The notes under the pieces: generated by a model
What the model was told of the DNA's origin: nothing
The model's database searches: none
Seen by the model: the letters and a program-made list of their open reading frames with translations, nothing else
NCBI GenBank assembly: GCA_963745765.1
Contig: CAVUYQ010000024.1
Span: 124,001 to 188,000 of the forward strand
Length of the DNA: 64,000 nucleotides
Direction of reading: 5' to 3'
Source of the DNA: Ww85 sp963745765
GTDB taxonomy: Bacteria > Desulfobacterota > Desulfobulbia > Desulfobulbales > Desulfocapsaceae
Translations under genes and position numbers: made by a program
Shown: positions 1-8,944 of the stretch, in pieces
Numbering within the stretch: position 1 is the stretch's first letter
Layout: each line of letters opens with the position of its first letter

Positions 1-461
1 GATAGTTGAAGTTGCGTGCCTCTTCGTTTCCCCGGACGGGGAAGCGCACCGGCTGAAATTAGCTGCCCCATCCGGAACAGGCCGTTCTCACCGGTAACCG
101 GGCGGGCATTGCGGGTTACGAACTTCATGCCATTGTAGTCAGCGGGATTATGGCTGGCGGTGATCATGATACCGCCGTCTATCCCCTCTCCGGCCAGACT
201 GAAGGCAGCATGATAGATCTCTTCCGTGCCGCAGAGTCCGAGGTGCAGCACATCAACGCCCATTTCATTGAGGCCCCGTGCCACCTGCTCGGTCATCTCC
301 GGACTCGAAAGCCTGATATCGTGCCCCAGCACAATCCTGGTCGGTTTGTAAACAGCGGCAAAAGCCCTGCCGATTTCCAGCGCCAGATCAGCGTCGAGCT
401 GGTCCGGGACTTTCCCCCTTATATCATAGGCTTTAAAGCAGTCAGGCACTTCATCGGCCAT
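1..461 (-). CDS. Phosphomannomutase/phosphoglucomutase, N-terminal part (runs off the window)
   Basis: This is the N-terminal ~153 residues of an alpha-D-phosphohexomutase, an enzyme that interconverts sugar 6- and 1-phosphates (usually mannose or glucose) to feed nucleotide-sugar synthesis. The protein starts MADEVPDCFKAYDIRGKVP, which carries the family's N-terminal AYDIRG motif. About 100 residues on comes the active-site loop ITASHNPADYNGMK with the phosphoserine of TASHNP. The ATG at 461 has GGGA about 9 bases upstream. The C-terminal domains lie beyond the left edge. It is divergent to rmlA, so the ~116 bp between them should hold both promoters, and both genes fit polysaccharide precursor supply. 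ManB/CpsG-type is most likely; a PGM/PMM bifunctional enzyme is the alternative. Confidence 0.9.
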   Translation of the reverse strand, partial: MADEVPDCFKAYDIRGKVPDQLDADLALEIGRAFAAVYKPTRIVLGHDIRLSSPEMTEQVARGLNEMGVDVLHLGLCGTEEIYHAAFSLAGEGIDGGIMITASHNPADYNGMKFVTRNARPVTGENGLFRMGQLISAGALPRPGKRRGTQLQL

Positions 462-577
462 TTTTCGTTCCCTTTTTTTAAAAGGCTGGTATAGTTTTCC
501 ATCTTTGGTCATCAACATCGTACATTACCCTTATCCAAGCTAATTAGTAAAGATTTTCTGACAACTTATCTCTTATT

Positions 578-1471
578 ATGAAAGGAATTATACTGGCCGG
601 AGGTAGCGGCACCAGGCTCTATCCGCTTACCAAGGTGATCAGTAAACAACTCATCCCGGTCTATGACAAGCCGATGATCTACTATCCCCTTTCGGTACTG
701 ATGCTTGCCGGAATCAGGGATATACTGATTATATCAACTCCCCATGACAAACCGCATTTCCAGGAACTTTTCGGAGATGGCGCGCAGCTTGGCCTGTCTA
801 TCAGTTATCAGGTTCAGCCAAGTCCCGATGGACTGGCCCAGGCCTTTCTGATCGGCAAATCTTTCATCGGCAGTGATTCAGTATGCCTGATTCTGGGTGA
901 CAATATCTTCTTCGGACCAGGATTCACGTCAATTGTCGAGAAGAGCGCCGCACTTGAAAAAGGAGGCCTCATATTCGGTTACCTGGTAAAAGACCCTGAA
1001 CGCTATGGTGTCGTCGAGTTTGACGATCACAATAACGCTGTCAGTATTGAGGAAAAACCCATCAAGCCGAAATCGAAATTTGCGGTGCCGGGACTCTATT
1101 TCTATGACAATGACGTTGTGACCATCGCCGAGCAGGTAAAGCCCTCACCCAGAGGTGAACTGGAAATCACCGATATCAACATGGCCTACCTGCGGCGCGG
1201 CGACCTCAAGGTACAGCCCCTGGGCCGCGGCTTCTGCTGGCTTGATACCGGAACCCACGAGTCACTGCAGCAGGCCTCGAGCTATGTCCAGGCCGTCCAG
1301 GATCGCCAGGGACTCAAGATTGCCTGTATAGAGGAGATTGCCTACCAGCTCGGCTACATAACCATTGACGATCTGGCAGGGCTGGCCCGGGACACCCTGA
1401 AAAACCAGTATGGCCAGTACATACTCGATATTATTCAAGAAGAGAAAAATCGCCAGAACAACCCCATATGA
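578..1471 (+). CDS. rfbA: Glucose-1-phosphate thymidylyltransferase (RmlA)
   Basis: Makes dTDP-glucose from dTTP and glucose-1-phosphate, the first step of dTDP-L-rhamnose synthesis in the cytoplasm. The 297-residue length is normal for RmlA. The nucleotide-binding signature GGSGTRLYPLT lies at residues 8-18 and is followed by SKQLIPVYDKPMIYYPLS. The metal/sugar-binding LGDNIFFG is at about 106-113 and EEKP at about 158-161. It overlaps rmlD by four bases (ATGA), so the two are translationally coupled. rmlB and rmlC are not in this window and must be elsewhere if the pathway is complete. The ATG has no strong Shine-Dalgarno. Confidence 0.96.
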   Translation: MKGIILAGGSGTRLYPLTKVISKQLIPVYDKPMIYYPLSVLMLAGIRDILIISTPHDKPHFQELFGDGAQLGLSISYQVQPSPDGLAQAFLIGKSFIGSDSVCLILGDNIFFGPGFTSIVEKSAALEKGGLIFGYLVKDPERYGVVEFDDHNNAVSIEEKPIKPKSKFAVPGLYFYDNDVVTIAEQVKPSPRGELEITDINMAYLRRGDLKVQPLGRGFCWLDTGTHESLQQASSYVQAVQDRQGLKIACIEEIAYQLGYITIDDLAGLARDTLKNQYGQYILDIIQEEKNRQNNPI

Positions 1472-2358
1472 AGATTCTTATCATCGGCAGCGGTGGCCAA
1501 CTCGGCACCGACTGCATCAGCGTGCTACAGGACAGACACCGGATCATCCCGGTTGATTATCCGGAGATCGATATTAGCAGCCGTGAAAGTGTGGAGGAAC
1601 TATTCAAAACAGCCGGGCCCGAAATAATAATTAACTGCGCCGCCTTTACTGCCGTTGACGCCTGTGAAAGCGAACACGAAGCTGCCTGGAAAGTAAATGC
1701 GGAAGGCCCGCGCATCATAGCCGAGACAGCAAAGAGTGCAGGCGGCAGGCTCATTCATATCTCCACAGACTATGTCTTTGACGGCACCCGGCCCGTGCCT
1801 GAGCCGTACCTTGAAAATGATCCGGTCAACCCGATTTCGGAATATGGAAGAAGCAAGCTGGCCGGGGAAAAAAGCGTTCTTGAGAACCTGCCGGATGCGA
1901 TGATACTGCGAACCGCCTGGCTCTACTCGGCCCATGGACCGAATTTTCTGAAGACCATGTTGCGCCTTGCCCTCTCGGATAGTTCACGCCCATTCACCAT
2001 CGTTGACGACCAGTTCGGATCATTGACCTGGTCTTACCGGCTGGCAGGCCAGATCAAGCGTCTGATTGAAACCCCGATAAACGGAGTTATGCACGCCACA
2101 TCTGAAGACTATTCATCATGGTTCCAGGCAGCCTGCTATTTCCTTGAAAAAATGGGAGTTGAGCATTCATTTGCACCATGCACCACGGCAGATTACCCGA
2201 CAGCCGCCAGTCGACCGAAAAACTCGATCCTGGAAAACGGGGTGCTCAAGAGTAAGGGCTTATCCGTATTCAGATCGTGGCAGGAAGACGTCGACGAGTT
2301 TGTCGCCCGATATAAAGATAAGCTGCTAAAGGAAACAAGGACGCTTCTTGACGGCTGA
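1468..2358 (+). CDS. rfbD: dTDP-4-dehydrorhamnose reductase (RmlD)
   Basis: Performs the last step of dTDP-L-rhamnose synthesis, the NAD(P)H reduction of dTDP-4-keto-L-rhamnose. This is an extended SDR protein of 296 residues. The Rossmann motif IGSGGQLG is at residues 6-13, STDYVFDG at 99-106, and the catalytic Tyr/Lys pair sits in YGRSK at 126-130. The start overlaps the rmlA stop in ATGA. The order rmlA-rmlD without rmlB/rmlC between them differs from the classic rmlBDAC order, so this locus is a split rhamnose pathway. Confidence 0.95.
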   Translation: MKILIIGSGGQLGTDCISVLQDRHRIIPVDYPEIDISSRESVEELFKTAGPEIIINCAAFTAVDACESEHEAAWKVNAEGPRIIAETAKSAGGRLIHISTDYVFDGTRPVPEPYLENDPVNPISEYGRSKLAGEKSVLENLPDAMILRTAWLYSAHGPNFLKTMLRLALSDSSRPFTIVDDQFGSLTWSYRLAGQIKRLIETPINGVMHATSEDYSSWFQAACYFLEKMGVEHSFAPCTTADYPTAASRPKNSILENGVLKSKGLSVFRSWQEDVDEFVARYKDKLLKETRTLLDG

Positions 2359-2418
2359 TTCCACCTGATGCATTCCAGAGCAGAATGAGCCGATCGGCTG
2401 GATAGGCGAGGATGAGTG

Positions 2419-2850
2419 CTAGCGTCCTGTCGTGTGAGTAAGATTGCAGGCAGGCCTATCGGCATTGTTCTTCAGCAGGCTTTCCTCCATACTGAAATCC
2501 CTTACCAGGAGCTGAATCTGCTTCTCAAGATCGGCATCCAGACCCACGATGCTGAAGCCGGAAATGAAAAAGTCCGGGTTGGAATCGCATTTTGACCAGC
2601 AGCTTTTCGCTTCAATGACGATTTCGTCACGGCCGACAACCTCTTTGGGTAATTTTATCCGCAGACGAAAGTCACGATCCGCTTTAATAACCTTCTCACT
2701 GACCAGCATCAGCCCACCGGTGGAGATGTCAGTTAGATGTCCGATGATTTTACTGCTCATCCCATCAAACACCCGCAGATAGAAAACAAGGTGGCGACGT
2801 TCTATCGAACGATTTTCCTGTTTTTGAAATTCCTGCCCTTTTTCTTTCAT
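2419..2850 (-). CDS. PilZ-domain protein
   Basis: A 143-residue single-domain PilZ protein, a family that binds cyclic di-GMP. The two binding elements are visible: an Arg-rich motif ERRHLVFYLR near residue 17, and the D/N-x-S-x-x-G motif as DISTGG about 25 residues later. No signal peptide, membrane segment or output domain is seen, so its partner is unknown. It is monocistronic and convergent with rmlD. A second, shorter PilZ protein lies at 62290 and a GGDEF-EAL protein at 26813, so the window encodes both c-di-GMP turnover and receptors. Confidence 0.85.
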   Translation of the reverse strand: MKEKGQEFQKQENRSIERRHLVFYLRVFDGMSSKIIGHLTDISTGGLMLVSEKVIKADRDFRLRIKLPKEVVGRDEIVIEAKSCWSKCDSNPDFFISGFSIVGLDADLEKQIQLLVRDFSMEESLLKNNADRPACNLTHTTGR

Positions 2851-2864
2851 CGTCTACCTCAAGA

Positions 2865-2979
2865 TAACCTGACCTTCATGGAAAACTATCAATAATGAAT
2901 ATTTAGGTACCCTTTATTATTTAATTTCAAATAGTTGTTTTAGCTCATTCGAATAAAACACGAGTGAACGTTCAGGTTA
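2865..2979. repeat. Imperfect inverted repeat, family C copy 1
   Basis: The left arm TAACCTGACCTTCATGGAAA and a right arm ending GAACGTTCAGGTTA are partly complementary and enclose AT-rich sequence. The left arm differs by one base from that of a second copy at 18484-18577. The right arm overlaps the stop codon of the UPF0280 gene. No reading frame is present. It could be an old MITE or a stem-loop element. Confidence 0.55.
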
Positions 2980-3750
2980 ATGGGATCAGTTCAACCTGAC
3001 CAACCGCACCCATGCGTTCCCCGCATATCACCAGAACACCCCTGATGCCGTCAATTTCCCTGGCAATGCTCAATGCCCGGTCAATACCATCCTTCTCAGG
3101 ATGACCGCCCTTAACCTCATTGCCAAGCCTGGTGGCTGCAGCATCTGCAATGGCTGCGCAATCGGCCGTAACGGTAACGGAGTCGGCAGCGCCGAAGCTC
3201 AACGAATGGCCGACTGTTCTGGAAGAGGTGCATATTCCGAGCGGCATATCGAGTGGATCAAACTGCAGGCCGACACGGTTGCTCAAAGGCGATTCGCCGG
3301 CAAAGATACCAATAATGCAGCACTCCGAACGCTGCAGGAAAATATCACCTCCGTTTTCAACGATCACCTCTTTCTGCCCCGAATCCAGGAGTCCCCGGCA
3401 GACATACTCGGCTATAGCTCCGGCAACAGCAGCCATCGGCCCGACACCGGCAATCTGCGCTGCCGCCAGCATGTCACGGATGATGGGGGGAGCCAGATTA
3501 TCCTCAGGCAGCGGCTCAGAGACGACATGAATTCCGGATGCTGTTCGACGTAATGCTCAATCTGCAGCCGATAGCGCATCGCCAGTTCACCTGAGGTTTT
3601 CGTCACATCCGATTCTGCCAGGATATGTAGATCAGTTTCCCTGAATCGGAAAAATGTTGAAACAAGAGATTGCTGCCCGGTTAATTGGCGATAGATCCTG
3701 TGCCGATAGGATCCGGGATTTCTTCTGTGTTTGTCTGCTTTTTTCGCCAT
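2972..3750 (-). CDS. UPF0280 family protein (ApbE-like fold), frameshifted
   Basis: Homology to the UPF0280 family, which is related to the FMN transferase ApbE and has no settled function, runs through two frames. The first frame ends in HPEFMSSLS. The second resumes as EPLPEDNLAPPIIRDM, followed by GVGPMAAVAGAIAEYV, ENGGDIF, GICTSS and TVGHSLSFGAADS. One missing base near 3517 (CTGAGCCG where CTGGAGCCG would read SSLEPLP) explains the break. The start was placed at the ATG at 3750 (MAKKADKHRRNPG...YRHRIYR); a GTG at 3834 would add 28 poorly conserved residues. Whether the break is real or a sequencing error is unknown. The upstream neighbour is cvpA on the same strand. Confidence 0.8.
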
Positions 3751-3894
3751 TGCTTCATCTCTGACCATCCTGCACGCAAGCGATGAGGAAACTCCGTTTC
3801 CCCAGACAAGGGTGCAAAGTTCATTACCTTTCACTGGGCCTGGTCAACCCCGGTGAAGGCTTCGCTGTTCAACTTCAAAAAGTCCTGGACACTC

Positions 3895-4422
3895 TCAAAT
3901 GAAATAGCCGGGGTTTTCTGTCGGAAGAGCCTCTCTGATATCGTCATCTTTAATGACCTTTCTCGCCAATTCAGAAAGGTCGTTCAGGGCCGGGCAGGTC
4001 TGGCAGGTTCGAAGCATCTCATTCTCAGGTGCCATCAGGGTACCGAGAATAATATGCAGCAGCACCACCACGATACCTGCCTTTGCCGCTCCCAGCAACG
4101 CCCCGAGCAGGCGATCAAACCAGGAAACGATGGTTACCTGGATCACGTGTGACAGGCCTTTGCCGATCAACGTGGCAGCAAGATAGGTCACGGCAAACAA
4201 TATGACGTAAGCACTCAGGAATACTACTTTCGGATTATCTGAAATATCGCGAAGAAATGGAAAGAGCTGATCATGGTATTGACTTGCGACAAAATAACCG
4301 CCATAAAGAGCGAGTAGTGGAACGATCTGTTTTAGGAGACCGATCCACATTCCTCTGCCGACAAACAGAAAGATTATACCAATAATAACAAAATCATAGG
4401 CGCTCAACTGAAGACTTTCCAT
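3895..4422 (-). CDS. CvpA family membrane protein
   Basis: A 175-residue inner-membrane protein with four hydrophobic segments (about residues 9-27, 30-46, 67-88 and 105-128) and a charged cytoplasmic tail. The family signature is near the N-terminus: YDFVIIGIIFLFVGRGMWIG, then GGYFVASQ. CvpA proteins are linked to colicin V production/export and to envelope stress tolerance in other bacteria; the molecular role is not settled. A family B repeat lies about 55 bp upstream of the start. Confidence 0.85.
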   Translation of the reverse strand: MESLQLSAYDFVIIGIIFLFVGRGMWIGLLKQIVPLLALYGGYFVASQYHDQLFPFLRDISDNPKVVFLSAYVILFAVTYLAATLIGKGLSHVIQVTIVSWFDRLLGALLGAAKAGIVVVLLHIILGTLMAPENEMLRTCQTCPALNDLSELARKVIKDDDIREALPTENPGYFI

Positions 4423-4476
4423 TATAACCTCTTGCGCAACGGAGAAATGAGTCGTACCGTGTTGGTTGTGAAGTGT

Positions 4477-4626
4477 TTAAGGCCACGTTGGATAAATTGC
4501 CTTTTCGCCCTATCTCTGCGTTATGCTGGAATCTTTATCCCCGGAACATCTGTTATATGCCGGCGGAAATATTTCTCGCAATCCTTGATCCCGGACGAAT
4601 AACCCCATTATTCAAGGCGTCCTTAA
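4477..4626. repeat. Dispersed repeat family B, copy 1
   Basis: A ~150-bp non-coding element whose ends form an imperfect inverted repeat of 19 bases (15 matches): it starts TTAAGGCCACGTTGGATAA and ends with the complement of TTAAGGACGCCTTGAATAA. The internal TTGCCTTTTCGCCC and GATCAAGG-like blocks recur at 29914-29995, 44018-44190 and 61483-61620. It sits between cvpA and the phosphopantetheinyl transferase gene, which are divergently transcribed. It is probably a MITE or other non-autonomous element. Confidence 0.7.
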
Positions 4627-4675
4627 TTTAGTTATCAATACCGTTTGAAATTGCAATAAAATTCTATAATTTACC

Positions 4676-5464
4676 ATGCTATCTCCCTATTCCAACCAAT
4701 TTTCATCCCCGTTGTTACCCGGCAATCTTCAAGAGTTAATACGCGTTCAGGCGCCGGGAAACAAACTGGCTATTGCCGTCACTGACATACGTTCATCAAG
4801 AAACAGCCAGGAAAAGAGCCTCGAAGGCATGTGGCTGACGGACGAGGAACTGCAGCAGCTCAATCGTTTCTCATTTGAGAAAAGACGGGCCGAATGGCTT
4901 TCAGGAAGAATCTGCGCAAAACAGGCGGCCCTTGAACTGCTCAACACCGGCGATGACTCGAAAATCATGCAGCCGCATGATATCCTCATAGAAACCAATC
5001 TGGCCGGCCGACCTCATCTCCGCGTGAAAGGCGGCATAAATGGTTTCAGCACTATTGACATATCTATTTCACATTCCCACGATATGGCGGTTTCCATCGC
5101 CGGCGACGGATTGTGCGGTGTCGATATACAGCTTCTGAATGACACGCTTTTCAAAGTCCGACACAAATATTGTGTCGATTCCGAAGCCGCTATTCTGGAT
5201 AATATCACGGATAACCATCTGCAGCAGCTCGGACGACTGTGGGTCAGCAAAGAAGCGGTGAGAAAATGTCTAAGCCCGGTACAATTACTTGGTTTCATGG
5301 AAATCAGGCTGGAAAGAAGCAGTCTGGAACAGGACTGTCACGTGCTTCATTTTCAGCTTGACCACCCATTTGCCAACATCGGTACCATAGCCGTTGCAAC
5401 GCATGTCCACGACTCCTACGCCCTGGCTGTCTGTACCGTAGCCCCGGAGCGGCTTGATGCCTGA
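4676..5464 (+). CDS. 4'-phosphopantetheinyl transferase superfamily protein
   Basis: Predicted to move 4'-phosphopantetheine from CoA to a carrier-protein serine. The 262-residue protein has the Sfp/EntD-type double-domain length. Visible family motifs are RRAEWLSGR (70-78), SISHSHDMAV (130-139), the Mg-binding GVD (148-150) and WVSKEAVRK (189-197), matching W-x-x-KEA-x-x-K. No carrier protein, NRPS or PKS is nearby, so the target is unknown. Its stop overlaps the start of mutM by eight bases, so the two are co-transcribed. Confidence 0.88.
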   Translation: MLSPYSNQFSSPLLPGNLQELIRVQAPGNKLAIAVTDIRSSRNSQEKSLEGMWLTDEELQQLNRFSFEKRRAEWLSGRICAKQAALELLNTGDDSKIMQPHDILIETNLAGRPHLRVKGGINGFSTIDISISHSHDMAVSIAGDGLCGVDIQLLNDTLFKVRHKYCVDSEAAILDNITDNHLQQLGRLWVSKEAVRKCLSPVQLLGFMEIRLERSSLEQDCHVLHFQLDHPFANIGTIAVATHVHDSYALAVCTVAPERLDA

Positions 5465-6287
5465 ACTTCCTGAAGTTGAGGTTGTCAGAAAAGGACTTTC
5501 GCTTCACCTGCCGGGTCGAACTATCACCAAAATCAGATGTGATGACAAATCCCTGCGCTGGCCGGTTCCGCTGGCAGCGATGAAGCAGCACCTGCCGGGA
5601 ACACGTATTGCCGGGATAAAACGCAGGGCAAAATACCTTCTTGTTGAGCTGGACAGCAACGCGGTGCTTATTATCCACCTGGGTATGACCGGGAAACTTG
5701 GCCTGTTCCCCGCCAATAGCCCGGATATGAAACACGACCATGTAGCCTGGCTGCTCGACAACAGTCAGGAACTGCGTTTCAATGACGTTCGCCGGTTCGG
5801 CTCCATCGCACTGCTGCTGCCCGAAGAAATTTCGACCATGGAGGAAACGTTCTTCAAAAGGACCGGCCCTGAGCCCTTTGACTCCTCGTTCAGCGTCGGC
5901 TACCTCCGCAAAAAAGCTGCCGGCAGGAGTCAGCCGGTAAAAACATTTATTATGGACAGCAGTGTGGTGGCCGGAATCGGCAATATCTATGCAAACGAGA
6001 GCCTGTTTGCTTCGGGTATCCGGCCAGGCAGGTCCATTGGTTCAATAAGCTCAAAAAAATGGCAGGATCTCATCGATGAAATAAGAGAGGTACTTGCAAA
6101 AGCCATTGCCTGCGGAGGCTCAACCATCTCGGATTTTATCGGAGCAAGCGGAGAGCGTGGCTATTTTCAGGTGAATTTTGCGGTATATGGCAAAGAAGGG
6201 CAGGACTGTCCGCGCTGTTCGAGACTAATCAGGCAAGTACGGCTTGGCGGCAGATCTTCATTTTTCTGTCCTCACTGCCAGCGATAA
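5457..6287 (+). CDS. mutM: Formamidopyrimidine-DNA glycosylase (Fpg/MutM)
   Basis: Bifunctional base-excision repair enzyme that removes 8-oxoguanine and formamidopyrimidines and cuts the abasic strand. The start must be the ATG at 5457, not the TTG three bases before it, because the catalytic residue is Pro2 and the conserved N-terminus is MPELPEVE. Other landmarks are the lysine of RRAKYL (about 59), HLGMTG (74-79), GNIYANE (about 177) and a C-terminal zinc finger with CPRC and CPHC near the last residue. At 276 residues it is normal length. Confidence 0.96.
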   Translation: MPELPEVEVVRKGLSLHLPGRTITKIRCDDKSLRWPVPLAAMKQHLPGTRIAGIKRRAKYLLVELDSNAVLIIHLGMTGKLGLFPANSPDMKHDHVAWLLDNSQELRFNDVRRFGSIALLLPEEISTMEETFFKRTGPEPFDSSFSVGYLRKKAAGRSQPVKTFIMDSSVVAGIGNIYANESLFASGIRPGRSIGSISSKKWQDLIDEIREVLAKAIACGGSTISDFIGASGERGYFQVNFAVYGKEGQDCPRCSRLIRQVRLGGRSSFFCPHCQR

Positions 6288-6306
6288 AATCAGGAGTGAC
6301 ACGGTC

Positions 6307-6594
6307 ATGTCATGGTATTGTATTGAGTTGACTCCGGAACAGGCAGAATTCGACTTTGCTGCTATTCTCAGGGCGGAAATGGAGGAGATATTTATCGCCA
6401 GGGGGGCACCGATAAATTTCTCGGTCTGGATGCAGGCCGAGAAAAATCGCACCAGGATATTCCTCTCACCGGTAGCTGCTGAATCAGCACAAATCCTTGT
6501 TTTCAAATTTGGAGGCGCCCCTTGTGATGAGCCTGACAAGAATGGACTGAGCTTCCTGCTTGGACACGCTTATCGCGACGATTTGTACCAGTGA
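6307..6594 (+). CDS. Small hypothetical protein downstream of mutM
   Basis: A 95-residue protein that I do not recognise. The ATG at 6307 is chosen because AGGAG lies about 10 bases upstream; an in-frame extension back to 6244 would overlap mutM without a ribosome site. The sequence is soluble-looking, with a mixed alpha/beta pattern (MSWYCIELTPEQAEFDFAAI...) and no signal or membrane segment. It follows mutM by 19 bases and is probably in the same operon. Confidence 0.65.
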   Translation: MSWYCIELTPEQAEFDFAAILRAEMEEIFIARGAPINFSVWMQAEKNRTRIFLSPVAAESAQILVFKFGGAPCDEPDKNGLSFLLGHAYRDDLYQ

Positions 6595-6684
6595 TGAGAT
6601 GGTTCCGCTGCTCAACGGAGGCTTATCAAGGCACCAAAAAAATGGCGTTTTTTTTAAACTTCTCAGACAAAAAAAGCAGGTCCT

Positions 6685-6712
6685 TTGACTTATTGAAACA
6701 GGTGTATATGTT
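6685..6712 (+). promoter_or_regulatory. Predicted sigma-70-type promoter of eno
   Basis: TTGACT (6685-6690) and TATGTT (6707-6712) are separated by 16 bases and lie about 95 bases upstream of the enolase start. The intervening leader ends in AAGGAGGGACCC just before the ATG. This is prediction by pattern only. Confidence 0.5.
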
Positions 6713-6806
6713 AGCTCTATAAATAGGTTGCAAACAGGCCGTCAGGGCCTTTCATTAATTCATTTTTTCATCATTTTCTCAGATCCCAAGCAAGGAGGGA
6801 CCCACT

Positions 6807-8084
6807 ATGACTTCTGCTATAACCGCGGTTGACGCTCTTGAAATTCTTGATTCCCGCGGCAACCCGACTGTCCGTGTCTTCGTCGAACTGGAGGATGGAA
6901 CCAGGGCCGCAGCATCTGTTCCATCCGGTGCCAGTACCGGTGAAAACGAAGCAATGGAGCTTCGTGACAACAACTCAGCACGTTACAACGGCAAAGGTGT
7001 TCGGACCGCCGTCGATAACGTTACTAAAATCATTGCACCGGAGATCATCGGAATCCCGGTTGACAGACAGGCCGCAATTGATCGAATGATGATCGATCTT
7101 GACGGAACAGACAACAAGGCAAATCTCGGGGCCAACGCCATTCTCGGTGTTTCCATGGCCGTTGCGCGGGCTGCTTCTGAATCATTGAAGGTACCGCTTT
7201 ACCGCTATCTTGGCGGCAGCGGCGCCTGTCGGCTGCCGGTACCGATGATGAACATTCTCAACGGCGGTGCACACGCTGACAACAGTGTTGATTTCCAGGA
7301 GTTCATGGCGGTCCCGCACGGGTTTGATTCTTTCAGTGCCGGGCTGCGCGCCGTGGCTGAGACCTTTCATGTACTGAAAAAGATTCTCAACAAGAAAAAC
7401 ATGGCGACGGGAGTCGGAGACGAAGGGGGTTTTGCTCCAAACCTCGGCAGCAATGAAGAAGCCATGGACGTCATTATCGAGGCCATCAGAAAAGCCGGCT
7501 ACCAGCCCGGTGTTGAAATTTCGCTGGCACTCGACAGCGCCGCAAGTTCTTTTTCATCGGATCTGAAATCACAGTACGAGCTGAAGTGGTCAGGCGGCGG
7601 CATGATGAACAGTAAGGAGATGGTAGAAATGGCTGAGAAGTGGATCAAGGAATATCCCATCGTATCATGGGAAGACCCACTGGCAGAGGGGGACTGGGAC
7701 GGCTTCAGCATACTGACCAGCAAGGTAGGGGGAAAAGTCCAGATTGTCGGGGATGATATTTTCGTCACCAATACCCGCTACATCGAACGTGGTATAGACT
7801 GGAAAACGGCAAATTCCGTACTGATCAAACCTAACCAGATAGGCACCGTCACCGAGACGATTGAAGCCATAAGGCTCTGCCGGGATGCCGGCTGGACCTA
7901 TGTGATATCGCACCGCTCAGGGGAAACGGAAGACACCTTCATTGCAGACTTCGCAGTCGCCATGGACGGTGGCCAGATTAAAACAGGATCGGCCTCACGC
8001 AGTGACCGGATTGCCAAATATAACAGGCTGCTGGAAATCGAACATGAACTCGGCCGGGAGGCTCGTTATTACTGGAAGCACTAG
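6807..8084 (+). CDS. eno: Enolase (canonical copy)
   Basis: Interconverts 2-phosphoglycerate and phosphoenolpyruvate in glycolysis/gluconeogenesis. All expected active-site signatures are intact in the 425-residue protein: PSGASTGENEA (39-49), NGGAHADN with the His at 156, the QEF glutamate at 165, DEGGFAP (205-211), LIKPNQIGT with the general-base lysine, and SHRSGETED with its histidine. A strong ribosome site (AAGGAGG) precedes the ATG. This is the housekeeping copy; a divergent paralogue lies at 17166. Confidence 0.97.
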   Translation: MTSAITAVDALEILDSRGNPTVRVFVELEDGTRAAASVPSGASTGENEAMELRDNNSARYNGKGVRTAVDNVTKIIAPEIIGIPVDRQAAIDRMMIDLDGTDNKANLGANAILGVSMAVARAASESLKVPLYRYLGGSGACRLPVPMMNILNGGAHADNSVDFQEFMAVPHGFDSFSAGLRAVAETFHVLKKILNKKNMATGVGDEGGFAPNLGSNEEAMDVIIEAIRKAGYQPGVEISLALDSAASSFSSDLKSQYELKWSGGGMMNSKEMVEMAEKWIKEYPIVSWEDPLAEGDWDGFSILTSKVGGKVQIVGDDIFVTNTRYIERGIDWKTANSVLIKPNQIGTVTETIEAIRLCRDAGWTYVISHRSGETEDTFIADFAVAMDGGQIKTGSASRSDRIAKYNRLLEIEHELGREARYYWKH

Positions 8085-8094
8085 AAGAAAACGC

Positions 8095-8610
8095 ATGAAG
8101 AATCCGGGACCCGACATCATATCCCGCCTGTTTACCGATGACGGCAGATTTCCAAATAATGGTAATCTGCCGCTTATTATCATCAAGGCGGCACTGGAAA
8201 AAGATATGATCAGCCCGGAGCGGTTTGAATGTATTTTCACGCAAAACGGTTGGCCGGCCGCCTGGAGAAACGGACTCTACGATCGTCATCACTATCACTC
8301 ATCGGCACACGAAGCCCTCGGCGTATACTCCGGCTGGGTGCGCGGCTGTTTCGGCGGGCCTGGCGGTGAGATCTTTGAAGCCGGATCCGGTGATGTTATC
8401 ATCATCCCGGCCGGTGTCTCGCACTGCAACAAAGGGCAGTCTTCTGACTTCAGTGTTGTCGGTGCCTATCCTGCCGGGCAATCGTGGGACATGAAATTTG
8501 GAAATCCCGGCGACCGACCCGCTGCCGATGGCAATATCAAGGCCGTCCCTACTCCGGACTCAGACCCGTTTTTTGGTTCTGAAGGTCCGCTTATCTCCTT
8601 GTGGAAATGA
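8095..8610 (+). CDS. YjlB-like cupin domain protein
   Basis: A 171-residue small cupin resembling the YjlB family (COG4297), of unknown substrate. The metal-binding cupin motif is seen as DRHHYHSSAHEALGVYSG, followed by FGGPGGE and the second cupin motif GDVIIIPAGVSHCN; it ends VVGAYPAGQSWDM, typical of the family. It lies 10 bases after eno in the same direction and is likely co-transcribed. The start was set at the ATG after the eno stop; a longer frame reaching back into eno is overlap only. Confidence 0.8.
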   Translation: MKNPGPDIISRLFTDDGRFPNNGNLPLIIIKAALEKDMISPERFECIFTQNGWPAAWRNGLYDRHHYHSSAHEALGVYSGWVRGCFGGPGGEIFEAGSGDVIIIPAGVSHCNKGQSSDFSVVGAYPAGQSWDMKFGNPGDRPAADGNIKAVPTPDSDPFFGSEGPLISLWK

Positions 8611-8678
8611 TCTGCATCAAGCAGTATAGCAACCTCAGGCAGCTCTTGACAGCCATTCACGATATGCTAATCTTTTTT

Positions 8679-8837
8679 GATGGCGTCGTAAAAACTTCGA
8701 TCTACTGCGTCGTGGAACTTTTTCCGGCACTCGGCATACTACCTGTATGCCTTCGTACCGGAAAAAATACCACTCCTTGTTTATCTGTGTTTTTACTTAA
8801 CCATTTTTTGGAGTGCAATAGACTTTTTACGAGTATG
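8679..8837 (+). mobile_element. MITE-like element, family A copy 1
   Basis: A 159-bp non-coding element that begins GATGGCGTCGTAAAAAC and ends TTTTTACGAGTATG, so TCGTAAAAA and its complement form the core of inverted ends. It has near-identical copies at 25782-25940 and, inverted, at 33247-33406. Flanks TCTTTTTT (8671-8678) and TCTTCTTT (8838-8845) look like an 8-bp target duplication with one mismatch. An internal hairpin is centred on CCGGCACTCGGCATAC. No transposase gene is in the window. Confidence 0.85.
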
Positions 8838-8862
8838 TCTTCTTTGACAATATCTATCGAAA

Positions 8863-8901
8863 GCAGGGCCGGGCCAACTGAGTTGTCAGTCCCGGCTCTG
8901 C
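8863..8901 (+). other. Stem-loop upstream of the lemA cluster
   Basis: GCAGGGCCGGG and CCCGGCTCTGC form an 11-bp stem with one G-U pair around a ~17-base loop. No clear T-run follows, so it is either a weak terminator for the eno-cupin transcript or a leader structure of the next operon. Confidence 0.45.
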
Positions 8902-8944
8902 CTTCTATCACCTGGTTACAATGTTATACCTGGGAGGGGACTAA